This document shows, piece after piece, positions 54,869-63,811 of a stretch of DNA of 64,000 nt. Numbering within the stretch: the stretch's first letter is position 1; every line of letters begins with the position of its first letter. The stretch is from positions 1,612,001 to 1,676,000 of the forward strand of contig NZ_JAVDUJ010000001.1 in the NCBI RefSeq assembly GCF_031456295.1. Reading direction: 5' to 3'. The notes below the pieces were generated by a model. It made no database searches. It was not told the origin of the DNA and saw only the letters and a program-made list of their open reading frames with translations. Both the position numbers and the translations under genes were made by a program. The DNA is from Arcanobacterium_A hippocoleae (lineage in GTDB: Bacteria > Actinomycetota > Actinomycetes > Actinomycetales > Actinomycetaceae).

Positions 54869-57133
54869 TTGAGCGAAGAAAAAGAACAGCAAAGCCAAAA
54901 TCGTGCTGCTGACGAGCAAAATGATCCGGCGAAACAAACTCGGAAAGAACGCCGTGCACGCCGTCGTGATGAAAAGCGGAAGCGTTTGGAAGAATTTAAT
55001 CGGATGGGCAATGCTGCTCCGCCAAAGAAAGGCGAGCATCTGCCGTTCCTGACGCAAAATAATGATGAAAAACGCCAGCCAACGGAAGCTGAAATAAAGG
55101 CGCGCAAACGTTCCCGGATTTTTGGCTTTATCGGTCTGCTTTTCATGATCAGCCTTGTGCTTTACTGGCTTTTTAATCCGTTTGCTTTCACTACGATCAA
55201 AACTTCTGAAGGTAAAGAAATTCTCGCCTCGCAGAAAATTCATAGTCTGGAAATCACTGACGGTTCGCAGATCGTGCAAATACAGCTGGATAAAGCCTTC
55301 ACTCCCACTGATGGGGAAGGGAAAAAGCTGACTCCTACGAAACGCGTACAGTTTCAATATGTAGATCCGGAGTCGGAAGAGATCGCGCAGCTTGTACGCG
55401 ATGCTGATACTAAAAATGGCTACAATTCTGTAGTGCCGCAGCAGTCTTTCCTGGGATCCTTATTTTCGCTGCTCTTGCCAGTGTTGCTGTTGATTGGCGC
55501 ATTCTTTATTTTATTCCCGCGGCTACAAGGGCGGATGACGGAATTTGGGAAGGTAAAGAAGGACGGTTTTGAATCTGACCGTCCAAAGGTGAAGTTCAAA
55601 GATGTAGCTGGCGTGGATGAGGCTGTTGAAGAACTGCGGGAGATCAAAGAATTTATTGATACACCAGAGAAATTCCGCAAAATGGGAGCGAAGATCCCTC
55701 GCGGTGTATTGCTTTATGGCCCTCCAGGTACTGGTAAAACATTGTTGGCGAAGGCGGTAGCTGGTGAGGCGGGCGTGCCGTTCTTCCATATTTCTGCATC
55801 TGAATTCGTGGAAATGTTTGTTGGCGTTGGTGCATCGCGCGTGCGTGATTTATTTGAAAAGGCAAAGAAGAGTGCCCCGGCAATTATCTTTGTTGATGAG
55901 ATTGATGCCGTCGGGCGCAATCGCGGCACTGGTGTCGGCGGCGGAAACGATGAACGTGAGCAGACGCTGAATCAGCTGTTGGTAGAGATGGATGGCTTCG
56001 ATGAACGCACGAATGTGATTGTGATTGCGGCAACGAACCGTCCGGACGTGCTTGATTCGGCACTTTTACGGCCGGGCCGTTTTGACCGGCAGATTGGTGT
56101 GGATGCGCCAGATTTGAAGGGGCGCTTGCGAATTTTGGAAGTTCATGCAGATGGTAAACCACTTGATAAAGAGGTTTCGCTTGAATCAATCGCGCGCCGC
56201 ACACCTGGATTCTCGGGTGCGGATCTTGCGAATCTGCTGAATGAATCTGCGCTTTTGGCAGCTCGGCGCGGGCATGAAAGAATTGATGCAGATGATGTAG
56301 ATGAAGCAATTGATCGAGTGATTGCTGGGCCACAACGCCGTACTAGAGTGATGAATCCAGCTGAACGGCGGATGACGGCATATCACGAAGGCGGGCACGC
56401 AGTAGCTGCAGCGGCTTTGAATCATACTGATCCAGTCACGAAAGTAACGATCCTGCCGCGTGGTCGTGCGCTCGGGTACACGATGGTGATGCCCACAGAA
56501 GATAAATTCTCCACTTCACGCAATGAACTGCTTGATCAGTTGGTGTATGCGATGGGCGGACGGATCGCAGAAGAAATCGTTTTCCACGATCCAACCACTG
56601 GTGCTTCGAATGATATTCAAAAGGCAACGAAGATTGCTCGCGAGATGGTGATGGAATACGGTATGAGCGCTCGTGTGGGGAGCGTCCGTTTGACTCCAGA
56701 TGATTCTGACCCAATGACCCGGATGGGTGGCGGCGGCCAGCGAATGCATTCAGATGAACTCGCAAAAGTGGTTGATGATGAAGTGCAGGCTTTGCTGGAT
56801 GTGGCGATGCAAGAGGCCTGGCAGTTGATGAATGAGAATCGTGATGTGCTCGATAAACTGGCTGCTTTGCTCCTCGAAAAAGAGACTGTGCTGGAAAATG
56901 AGTTAGCTGAATTGTTCACAGAAATCAAAAAAGCTCCAGCCCGCGAACAGTGGCTTTCAGCGCAGTCGCGCCCGGTGTCAACACGTCCGCCGATTCCACT
57001 TCCGGAAGATCCACAGCGGGGGAAGCATCGTCATTCGGATTTGCCGCAAGATTCTGCAGATGCGCTGGCGCAGGAGAAGACGGGTGATGATGCTGCCAAC
57101 ACCGCAGGCAATGCGGGGAGCATTGATCTGTGA
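54869..57133 (+). CDS. ftsH: ATP-dependent zinc metalloprotease FtsH
   Basis: A 754-residue membrane-anchored AAA protease for quality control. It has an unusually long basic cytoplasmic N-terminus (about 85 residues, with RKERRARRRDEKRKRLEEF) before TM1 (about 90-108), a periplasmic loop, TM2 (about 195-215), the AAA module with Walker A GPPGTGKT at 284-291, SRH, and the protease site HEGGH at 506-510. The C-terminal 60 residues are charged and probably flexible. The start is TTG with GGAG upstream; an ATG eight bases earlier only opens a three-codon frame. Other family members are often 600-680 residues. Confidence 0.96.
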   Translation: MSEEKEQQSQNRAADEQNDPAKQTRKERRARRRDEKRKRLEEFNRMGNAAPPKKGEHLPFLTQNNDEKRQPTEAEIKARKRSRIFGFIGLLFMISLVLYWLFNPFAFTTIKTSEGKEILASQKIHSLEITDGSQIVQIQLDKAFTPTDGEGKKLTPTKRVQFQYVDPESEEIAQLVRDADTKNGYNSVVPQQSFLGSLFSLLLPVLLLIGAFFILFPRLQGRMTEFGKVKKDGFESDRPKVKFKDVAGVDEAVEELREIKEFIDTPEKFRKMGAKIPRGVLLYGPPGTGKTLLAKAVAGEAGVPFFHISASEFVEMFVGVGASRVRDLFEKAKKSAPAIIFVDEIDAVGRNRGTGVGGGNDEREQTLNQLLVEMDGFDERTNVIVIAATNRPDVLDSALLRPGRFDRQIGVDAPDLKGRLRILEVHADGKPLDKEVSLESIARRTPGFSGADLANLLNESALLAARRGHERIDADDVDEAIDRVIAGPQRRTRVMNPAERRMTAYHEGGHAVAAAALNHTDPVTKVTILPRGRALGYTMVMPTEDKFSTSRNELLDQLVYAMGGRIAEEIVFHDPTTGASNDIQKATKIAREMVMEYGMSARVGSVRLTPDDSDPMTRMGGGGQRMHSDELAKVVDDEVQALLDVAMQEAWQLMNENRDVLDKLAALLLEKETVLENELAELFTEIKKAPAREQWLSAQSRPVSTRPPIPLPEDPQRGKHRHSDLPQDSADALAQEKTGDDAANTAGNAGSIDL

Positions 57134-57236
57134 TCTCACTGATTGTGTTCGGCACAGTAGGCGCTCAACCGGATAGTGCCGTGCACAATATTCTAAGAAT
57201 TGCAGAGGATGGAAGAGATCTGGCAGAAATGAGGCG

Positions 57237-57827
57237 ATGATGGACGAGTATCCGAAATCAAAATATGATGCACAAGGCGTACGTGATGCGATTCGTAGTT
57301 TGCTGATCGCGATCGGGGAAGACCCAGACCGGGACGGTCTACAGCAAACACCTGAACGAATTGCGCGTTCCTATCGCGAAATTTTTGCAGGTTTATCTGT
57401 GGATCCTGCGCAGGTGTTGGAAAAGACATTCGATATCGACCATCAAGAACTCGTCTTAGTGCGGGATATTCCCGTTTTTTCGATGTGTGAGCATCATTTA
57501 CTGCCTTTTCATGGGGTGGCGCACGTCGGATATATTCCCGGCAGTGATGGGAAAGTTACCGGACTTTCAAAACTTGCTCGGCTCGTGGACGGTTTTGCAC
57601 GCCGTCCGCAAGTACAGGAGCGGATTACGACCCAAATCGCCGATGCACTTGCCGAACGGCTACACGCTCAGGGAGTGATCGTAGTGATCGAAGCGGAGCA
57701 TTTGTGTATGTCGATGCGTGGAGTGCGCAAACCAGGTGCACGAACCGTCACATCGGCTGTGCGTGGAGTGTTGCGCAAACAAGCTACTCGGGCAGAAGCG
57801 ATGAGTCTCATCATGGCGCGGCACTGA
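57237..57827 (+). CDS. folE: GTP cyclohydrolase I
   Basis: A 196-residue enzyme for the first step of folate synthesis (GTP to dihydroneopterin triphosphate). Zinc and catalytic motifs are FSMCEHHLLPFHG and EAEHLCMSMRGVRKPGA, i.e. the Cys-Cys-His zinc-binding type I enzyme. Adjacent ATG codons at 57237 and 57240 could both initiate. It begins the folE-folP-folBK run. Confidence 0.97.
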   Translation: MMDEYPKSKYDAQGVRDAIRSLLIAIGEDPDRDGLQQTPERIARSYREIFAGLSVDPAQVLEKTFDIDHQELVLVRDIPVFSMCEHHLLPFHGVAHVGYIPGSDGKVTGLSKLARLVDGFARRPQVQERITTQIADALAERLHAQGVIVVIEAEHLCMSMRGVRKPGARTVTSAVRGVLRKQATRAEAMSLIMARH

Positions 57828-57903
57828 GTAGCTGTGATCGATGGCAATGCCGTCAGTTGGATCAGAAAATTTTCCACAGTGAGAGTGAAGGTAGGAACAA
57901 AAA

Positions 57904-58740
57904 ATGAAAATTATGGGGATTTTGAATGTTACGCCGGATTCATTTTCTGACGGTGGGAAATGGGCAGATGCGCAGTGCGCGATCGATCATGGCCAGGAAT
58001 TACTGGCGCAGGGAGCACAAATCATTGATATTGGGGGCGAGTCTACTCGTCCAGGTGCGCAAGCTTTAAGTGCGGATGAAGAATGGGAGCGGATTGCGCC
58101 GGTAGTGCGTGCACTCGCGCCGCTGTGCGAAGTTTCAGTGGATACGTACCATGCGTACACTGCGCAGAAAGCAGTGGAAGCGGGAGCTGCGATCGTGAAT
58201 GATGTCAGTGGCGGGCAAATTGATGCACAAATGTTTGCGACTGTTGCAAATCTTGACTGTAAATATATTTTGCAGCACTCGCGCGGAAGCTTTGCGCAAA
58301 TGAATTCTTTTGCAGAGTATCACGGCGAAATCAACGACGTAGTGATTTCAGAGTTGCTGGCACGCCGTGATTTGGCAGTTGCTGCAGGGATTTCTCCGGA
58401 GCGAATCGTGCTTGATCCGGGTCTTGGTTTTGCAAAACTGGGAATGCAGGATTGGCAGATTTTACGTGCAACTGAACGATATCTTGATTTAGGGCATAAG
58501 ATCCTGATTGGGCATTCGCGGAAGCGTTTTCTTGCTTCACTTGCAGGAGCTGATTTACCTGCTGCAGCACGTGATTTTGCGACAGGCACAGTTTCTGGGG
58601 TGCTTTCGCAGATTCGGGGTGCGATCTCGGGTGCTGGCGTTTGGGCAGTGCGGGTACATAATGTGGAAGCGACGCGGCAGGCGATCAATGCGATCAAAAT
58701 GATGGATTTACAAACGGTTTTGCCGTCGGATCTGGGGTGA
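57904..58740 (+). CDS. folP: Dihydropteroate synthase
   Basis: A 278-residue TIM-barrel enzyme joining DHPPP and p-aminobenzoate; target of sulfonamides. Signatures ILNVTPDSFSDGGKW at the N-terminus, IIDIGGESTRPGA, and the pABA/phosphate loop LIGHSRKRFL. The sulfonamide-site loops look like the ordinary wild type. It lies 76 bp after folE and 4 bp before folBK. Confidence 0.97.
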   Translation: MKIMGILNVTPDSFSDGGKWADAQCAIDHGQELLAQGAQIIDIGGESTRPGAQALSADEEWERIAPVVRALAPLCEVSVDTYHAYTAQKAVEAGAAIVNDVSGGQIDAQMFATVANLDCKYILQHSRGSFAQMNSFAEYHGEINDVVISELLARRDLAVAAGISPERIVLDPGLGFAKLGMQDWQILRATERYLDLGHKILIGHSRKRFLASLAGADLPAAARDFATGTVSGVLSQIRGAISGAGVWAVRVHNVEATRQAINAIKMMDLQTVLPSDLG

Positions 58741-58744
58741 AATC

Positions 58745-59761
58745 ATGCATGAAGTGACACTGCGGCTTACAGGTGTGAGTGCGCTTGGGAAGCATGGAGT
58801 TTTGGATTTTGAAAAGCAGCAATCACAGCCTTTTGTGACTGATGTGGAATATGTGGTGGCCTTGCCTGATCCGCAAGATTTGCGTGATCCTGGGCAAATA
58901 AATGCTTCACGTACTGCCGATGAGCTTTCGGATACGATCTCTTATGCCGATGTAGCCGACTTGGTAGTGGCACGAATAAAAGGCGGACATGCGCAATTGA
59001 TTGAAACTCTGGCTGCCGATATCGCAACTGCGGTAATCACAAAAGGCGCTCGAAAAGCCAGTGTAACGGTGCATAAACCGGCAGCGCCAATAAAGCATGA
59101 GTTTGCTGATGTGAGTGCTACCGTCAGTTTTGAAAGTGAAATAATTCGGGAGAAAAAACGGCGTTATGTGATTGCGCTTGGATCAAATCTGGAAGATCCG
59201 GTAAAACATTTGCAGGATGCATTTCTGGAAATATATTCGCATTGCGCAGATGTAATTGGGGCTTCTGCAATTTATCGTTCTGCACCGATCCTTGCACCGG
59301 GGCAGGCGCCGCAGCCGGATTATTATAATGCGGTGATGGAAGTGGAATATGATTTTGGAGCTTTGCGGCTATTGCATACTCTGCAAGAGATCGAGGCAGC
59401 GCATGGGCGCGATCGGAATGAGAAATGGGGTGCGCGGACCCTTGATCTTGATTTGATTGCGAGTGATTTTACCGCTGTCGATCCGGAACTAATATTGCCG
59501 CATCCGCGTGCGAAAATGCGTCGTTTTGTACTTGCACCCTGGCATGAGATCAATCCAAATGCGATGATCGCAGACGAGTCTGTGGCACGGTTGCTTCCCT
59601 TACTTGCGCAGCAAGAGATCGAACGTACTGAAGATTTTCTTGTTCCTGGTGGGATCGAGAATCTCGCGCACTGGATCGAAGAATATTATCTTGGTGCGAA
59701 AAGTGATGCACAGATTGATGATGCGCAGCAAAATTCTGGTGAAATGAGTGAATATGTCTGA
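58745..59761 (+). CDS. folBK: Bifunctional dihydroneopterin aldolase / HPPK (FolB-FolK fusion)
   Basis: A 338-residue fusion. Residues 1-135 are FolB (dihydroneopterin aldolase): GVSALGKHGVLDFEKQQSQPF, SYADVADLV and the lysine in VTVHKP. Residues about 139-290 are FolK (pyrophosphokinase): ALGSNLEDPVKHL, PDYYNAVMEVE and RTLDLDLIASD. A 45-residue hydrophilic tail follows. Fusion channels dihydroneopterin to 6-hydroxymethyl-dihydropterin pyrophosphate, the FolP substrate encoded just upstream. The stop overlaps the next start by 8 bp. Confidence 0.95.
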   Translation: MHEVTLRLTGVSALGKHGVLDFEKQQSQPFVTDVEYVVALPDPQDLRDPGQINASRTADELSDTISYADVADLVVARIKGGHAQLIETLAADIATAVITKGARKASVTVHKPAAPIKHEFADVSATVSFESEIIREKKRRYVIALGSNLEDPVKHLQDAFLEIYSHCADVIGASAIYRSAPILAPGQAPQPDYYNAVMEVEYDFGALRLLHTLQEIEAAHGRDRNEKWGARTLDLDLIASDFTAVDPELILPHPRAKMRRFVLAPWHEINPNAMIADESVARLLPLLAQQEIERTEDFLVPGGIENLAHWIEEYYLGAKSDAQIDDAQQNSGEMSEYV

Positions 59762-60302
59762 TCTTCGTGCAGATGATTTGCCGCAAAAAGATGGGAAGCA
59801 GCCGAAAAATAAAGTACGCCCGACGTCTTTATCTTTCTTGCTGCTTTTGGTGCTGATCACATTGATCAGCTCTTTCTTTTTTGTGGATTCGTGGATTCTT
59901 TCCGGCAATATGCCGTTTATGACTCCAATCTGGAGTTTTGCAGTACCGCTTTGTATTGCCGGATTTGTACTGTGGCAAGGGTGGCTTGTGCGCGCATATC
60001 AGGCACGGAAACGTGCAATTGATCCGCTGCGGGCTGGTCGGATCTGGTTGTTGAGTCAGGCTGCTTCGCGCACTGGCGCAGTGATGCTCGGTTTAATGTG
60101 CGGAGTGGTGTGTTCATATGCAAGGCAGGGGACGACGGCTTTTCTGAGTACCCAGATTTTACATTTTTCACTTGCATCATTTGGTTCTGCGCTGCTGCTA
60201 TTTTCTGGTTGGCTGGCTGAACGTTGGTGTATTGTGCATTTTTCGGATGATGATTCTGGTGCCAGCTCGTCAGGATTGCGAGCTGAATCGGCACCGATTT
60301 AG
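59754..60302 (+). CDS. DUF3180 family membrane protein
   Basis: A 182-residue protein with four predicted membrane helices (about 27-47, 58-78, 105-125 and 137-157). DUF3180 is restricted to actinobacteria and is nearly always found after folK; its function is unknown. The ATG overlaps the folBK stop by 8 bp, so translation is coupled. Confidence 0.88.
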   Translation: MSDLRADDLPQKDGKQPKNKVRPTSLSFLLLLVLITLISSFFFVDSWILSGNMPFMTPIWSFAVPLCIAGFVLWQGWLVRAYQARKRAIDPLRAGRIWLLSQAASRTGAVMLGLMCGVVCSYARQGTTAFLSTQILHFSLASFGSALLLFSGWLAERWCIVHFSDDDSGASSSGLRAESAPI

Positions 60303-60445
60303 AGTTTTTTGAATCTGTTGAGCAGGAATTTTAATGAGATGTCGGGCTTGCACAGAAAATTGGAGGGAGCCTTCGGGTATACTGAGAGTGGTTCAGAAGC
60401 ATTGATTATCCATGCTTTAATGTGAAGAAAGATCTGAGGAAAGAA

Positions 60446-60943
60446 ATGCGCGCACCGCTTGGGGCACAAATTCCCTTTACACGTGTTGATGAAAATTATT
60501 TTCGAGTTTTGCGGATCTCGGCTTTAATTACAACAGGCATTTTCACTCTCCCGTTGATCATATTTGGCTGTTTTTATGGCGGGGTGAGTTTTCCAGCAAA
60601 TTTGTGGTGGATTGCGACGGTTATTCCGTTGGTATTAGGTGCTATTTCGCTTATTTTTGCAAAGCGTCGTGCGCGTGCGATTGGATATTTTGAAGGTGAG
60701 AATGAGCTGATCATCCATCGCGGGATCATGTTTGAGCACCTTAATGTGGTGCCCTACGGCAGAATGCAGCAGGTGAATGTATCTAGTGGTCCACTACTTG
60801 GGCGTTTCGATTTGGCAAGTGTAGAGCTGGTTACAGCCTCGGCAGATTCCAATGCAACTATCCCTGGATTAACGCGTGCAGAGGCGGAGCGTTTGCGTGA
60901 TCGCCTGACGGATCTTGGCAGTGCGCAAATGGAAGGGCTATGA
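60446..60943 (+). CDS. PH domain-containing membrane protein (YdbS-like)
   Basis: A 165-residue protein with two membrane helices (about 25-45 and 55-72) and one C-terminal bacterial PH domain (YFEGENELIIHRGIMFEHLNVVPYGRMQQVNVSSGPLLG region), as in Bacillus YdbS. GAGGA five bases upstream supports the ATG at 60446 over a GTG 24 bp earlier. It overlaps the next PH gene by 4 bp (ATGA), so the two proteins are probably made together and may form one membrane complex. Function unknown. Confidence 0.87.
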   Translation: MRAPLGAQIPFTRVDENYFRVLRISALITTGIFTLPLIIFGCFYGGVSFPANLWWIATVIPLVLGAISLIFAKRRARAIGYFEGENELIIHRGIMFEHLNVVPYGRMQQVNVSSGPLLGRFDLASVELVTASADSNATIPGLTRAEAERLRDRLTDLGSAQMEGL

Positions 60944-62739
60944 GGTGCCAGATGCAAGAAGAGAAGCAAAAACGAGTGCAGCTTGGAGCAGATTCAGTAC
61001 CACTTGATCAGTGGCGAAAATTTCATAAGGTCACGCCAATTGCGAAGCTCGGCTCATTTTGGGCGGTAATTGTGACGATTGTATTTTTGTTACTGCAAAA
61101 TATCTTTGAATCACTGGAAAATATGGAAGTTACCTGGGGTGAGATTCAAGATTTTGTAGCTTCGCAAGATACACACATTTTGGTGTTGATCGGATTGGGG
61201 GCACTGCTCGGAATCAGTTTGCTGATCGTTTTATTTACTTGGGTGTCATGGCGCAAGATGAGCTATGCAGTGGTAGAGAACGGGATTCATTGGCGCCGTG
61301 GCGTGATATTTGTGAAACATACACAAATGCGCTGGGATCGAGTGCAGACAGTTGATGTGGAGCAAACTCTTTTCGGACGGATCTTTGGTTTTGCCTCGGT
61401 CGAGATTAGTTCTGGCGGTACAGATAAAGATATTAAACTCGGGCTATTGCGTCTTGCTGATTGTGCCAAATTACGTTCAGAAATTTTGCGAGTATTAGAT
61501 TTGGTGCGCAGCGGTAAGCCTGCCGCCTTTGCCCTTGCGCAGCGTGCTGCTGAGGTAGCCCCGAATTTCCCTCTCAGTACAGCTCATTCAGGGAAGGATC
61601 GTAGTGCCCAAAAGTTTTCTGATGCTGCAAATGCGCATCTGGAACATCCACAATTGGAGCTCCAAGGTGGGATGCACTTTGTAGCTGATGGAGATATTCC
61701 GATCACTGATGTAGACCAAAATGAAACTGATATCTTGCTTTATCAGCTCTCGTTTACGAATTTGCTCTTGGCAAGCTTGCTTACTCCAAGCACTATCTGG
61801 ATGATTTTATTGGCAATCCCGGTAATTGCGATTCCAATAATTGTGCAAGAAGGGTATGTGGCAATCATATTTGCGGTGGTTGGTTTAGTTTGGAATACTA
61901 CGAAATCATTATTTGATGATTATGGTACCCAAATTTATCTCTCGGAAAATGGTTTACGTCAGCGTTCCGGTGCTACTACAGTAAAGACTCGCACTTACCC
62001 GCCGCAGCGGATTCATGCGGTACAGATTCATCAGCCGATTATTTGGCGGTGGCTCGGATTGTGGCAAATATTCGTTACAGTAGCAGGGAATAACGTATTT
62101 GATGGCGAAGAAATAGCAGGAAAATTAGTCCTTGCAGCTCCGAAAGCTGATGCCCTGCGCATACTTTGGGCAATTCTTCCGAAGCTGGGTACTGATAATG
62201 ACGTACAGCTAGTGCAAGAAGCGCTGGAAGGGTCTGGTACTGGGCAATATTTCCAAGGTGCATCACAGCGAGCAAAATTGCTTGATCCGATTTCACTTCC
62301 GGGGCGCGGATTTTTTGCTTCACGTGAAGTATTTATCAGCCGCGAAGGGCGATGGGGGCGGAGCGTCAGCTTTGTATTCCAAGACCGGACACAGTCAATG
62401 GCGATTTCACAAGGCCCACTGCAGGCACGGAAAAAGCTGGCTTCGCTGAAATTGCATTTGGTAGTCGGCAAGGTGAGCGCGCAAGTGACGAATTTCGATA
62501 TTGAGGTGGTTACGGCACTTCAGCAACGTGAGAATGAGCTTTCAAAGCTTGCTCGCGCTGAAGGTGTATCGGAAACGCTGCATGAATGGAAAGAACGCGT
62601 TGGGCTGATTTCGCCGCGTGATGTGCCGCCTGTAGCAGCGCAGCAGGCAAGCGATTCCGGTGTGCTTTTTGCGAAAGAGAGTTTCATTGCTGCAAGCAGC
62701 AATGAAATTCCAATGCAGGAAGCTGGGCCGAATCAGTGA
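60940..62739 (+). CDS. Multi-PH-domain membrane protein (YdbT-like)
   Basis: A 599-residue protein with about four to five membrane helices (for example around residues 38-55, 80-103, 270-290, 295-318) and three PH-type segments: about 108-150 (GIHWRRGVIFVKHTQMRWDRVQ), about 335-385 (GLRQRSGATTVKTRTYPPQRI) and a weaker C-terminal one (about 455-515). This is the YdbT pattern, partner of the YdbS-like protein upstream. The Bacillus ydbST pair affects resistance to membrane-active compounds; transfer of that role is inference. The C-terminal 60 residues look disordered. Confidence 0.86.
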   Translation: MRCQMQEEKQKRVQLGADSVPLDQWRKFHKVTPIAKLGSFWAVIVTIVFLLLQNIFESLENMEVTWGEIQDFVASQDTHILVLIGLGALLGISLLIVLFTWVSWRKMSYAVVENGIHWRRGVIFVKHTQMRWDRVQTVDVEQTLFGRIFGFASVEISSGGTDKDIKLGLLRLADCAKLRSEILRVLDLVRSGKPAAFALAQRAAEVAPNFPLSTAHSGKDRSAQKFSDAANAHLEHPQLELQGGMHFVADGDIPITDVDQNETDILLYQLSFTNLLLASLLTPSTIWMILLAIPVIAIPIIVQEGYVAIIFAVVGLVWNTTKSLFDDYGTQIYLSENGLRQRSGATTVKTRTYPPQRIHAVQIHQPIIWRWLGLWQIFVTVAGNNVFDGEEIAGKLVLAAPKADALRILWAILPKLGTDNDVQLVQEALEGSGTGQYFQGASQRAKLLDPISLPGRGFFASREVFISREGRWGRSVSFVFQDRTQSMAISQGPLQARKKLASLKLHLVVGKVSAQVTNFDIEVVTALQQRENELSKLARAEGVSETLHEWKERVGLISPRDVPPVAAQQASDSGVLFAKESFIAASSNEIPMQEAGPNQ

Positions 62740-63674
62740 AGGCATCCGGACGGATCGGCATTGGTCTGATTTCAGCTGGAAAAGTCGGTACGGCACTAGC
62801 CAGTGCTCTGCGTGGGCAAGGGCATTCAATTATCGGAGCATATGCACGCTCGGAAGCATCTCAGGATCGGCTTGACGCAATGCTGCCAGGTGTGCCGTCA
62901 CTGAGTATCGAAGAAATTGTGGAACGCTCAGAATTGGTACTCCTTGCCGTGCCTGATGATGAATTAGCTGGTGTAGTATCCGGAATTGCACAACTTGGCT
63001 TGTGGCAAGCTGGGCAAATAGTGGCGCATACAGCTGGACATTTTGGAATCGAGATTCTCCGCCCAGCACAAGAAGCTGGTGCGCTTTGCTTGGCAATCCA
63101 CCCTGCAATGACATTTACTGGCACATCACTCGATGTGGCTCGTTTGCAAGGGTGCCCTTTTGCGATTACGGCACTTGCACCATATCAGGCGATTGCTCAT
63201 GCACTGGTTGCAGAAATGGGCGGTTTCGGGGTGGTGATCTCAGAAGAGCATCGGCAGGCGTACCATGCTGCGCTTGCTCACGGAGCCAACCATCTGGTCA
63301 CTCTCGTGGCACAAGCAATGCGAATGCTTGCCGCAATTGGAGTAGCAGATCCTGGAATGTATTTGCAAGCGCTTACCACAGCATCGCTTGAAGGCGCGTT
63401 AAGTTCGGCAGATGCACTACAGACCGGGCCAGTGGTACGTGGCGATATTGGTACTCTTGCAGGGCATCTGGATGTAATAGAAAAGCTTTCACGAGAAGTT
63501 CCAGCTTTGCAAGACCTAGATTCTACATATCGCGTGCTTGCAATGGCTACTACCCGCCGTGCTTGTGAGCGCAGAATTTTGCACCCAAATCAGGCGCGTG
63601 AAATTAACCAGTTACTTGGTGAGGAGTTTGATACAGCGGTATTTCACAATCCAAATCCAGATTTGCATGAATAA
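62736..63674 (+). CDS. Rossmann-like/DUF2520 oxidoreductase family protein
   Basis: A 312-residue protein with an N-terminal NAD(P)-binding Rossmann fold (IGLISAGKVGTALASALRGQGH) and a C-terminal all-helical DUF2520 domain (from about residue 165, HRQAYHAALAHGANHLVTL). The fold resembles ketopantoate and 6-phosphogluconate dehydrogenases. It starts on GTG overlapping the previous stop (GTGA) and directly precedes panC, so a ketopantoate-reductase-like role in pantothenate synthesis is plausible but unproven. Confidence 0.87.
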   Translation: MKASGRIGIGLISAGKVGTALASALRGQGHSIIGAYARSEASQDRLDAMLPGVPSLSIEEIVERSELVLLAVPDDELAGVVSGIAQLGLWQAGQIVAHTAGHFGIEILRPAQEAGALCLAIHPAMTFTGTSLDVARLQGCPFAITALAPYQAIAHALVAEMGGFGVVISEEHRQAYHAALAHGANHLVTLVAQAMRMLAAIGVADPGMYLQALTTASLEGALSSADALQTGPVVRGDIGTLAGHLDVIEKLSREVPALQDLDSTYRVLAMATTRRACERRILHPNQAREINQLLGEEFDTAVFHNPNPDLHE

Positions 63675-63811
63675 GTGGCAGCAAATCTGATATCCAGTGA
63701 GGATCGGCGAGAAGAAGCTGCAGCTTGCTTTGCTGAGATTTGCTGTGCACGGTACATTTGAATCCGGATATTGCACGGTGTGTAATATGACGATACAAGG
63801 CGGAAAGTAAA

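Noticed and set aside
60348..60383. TTGCAC ... TATACT as a promoter for the PH-domain genes
   Set aside because: The -10 is perfect except one base, but the spacer is 24 bp; kept only as a weak possibility and not listed as a feature.
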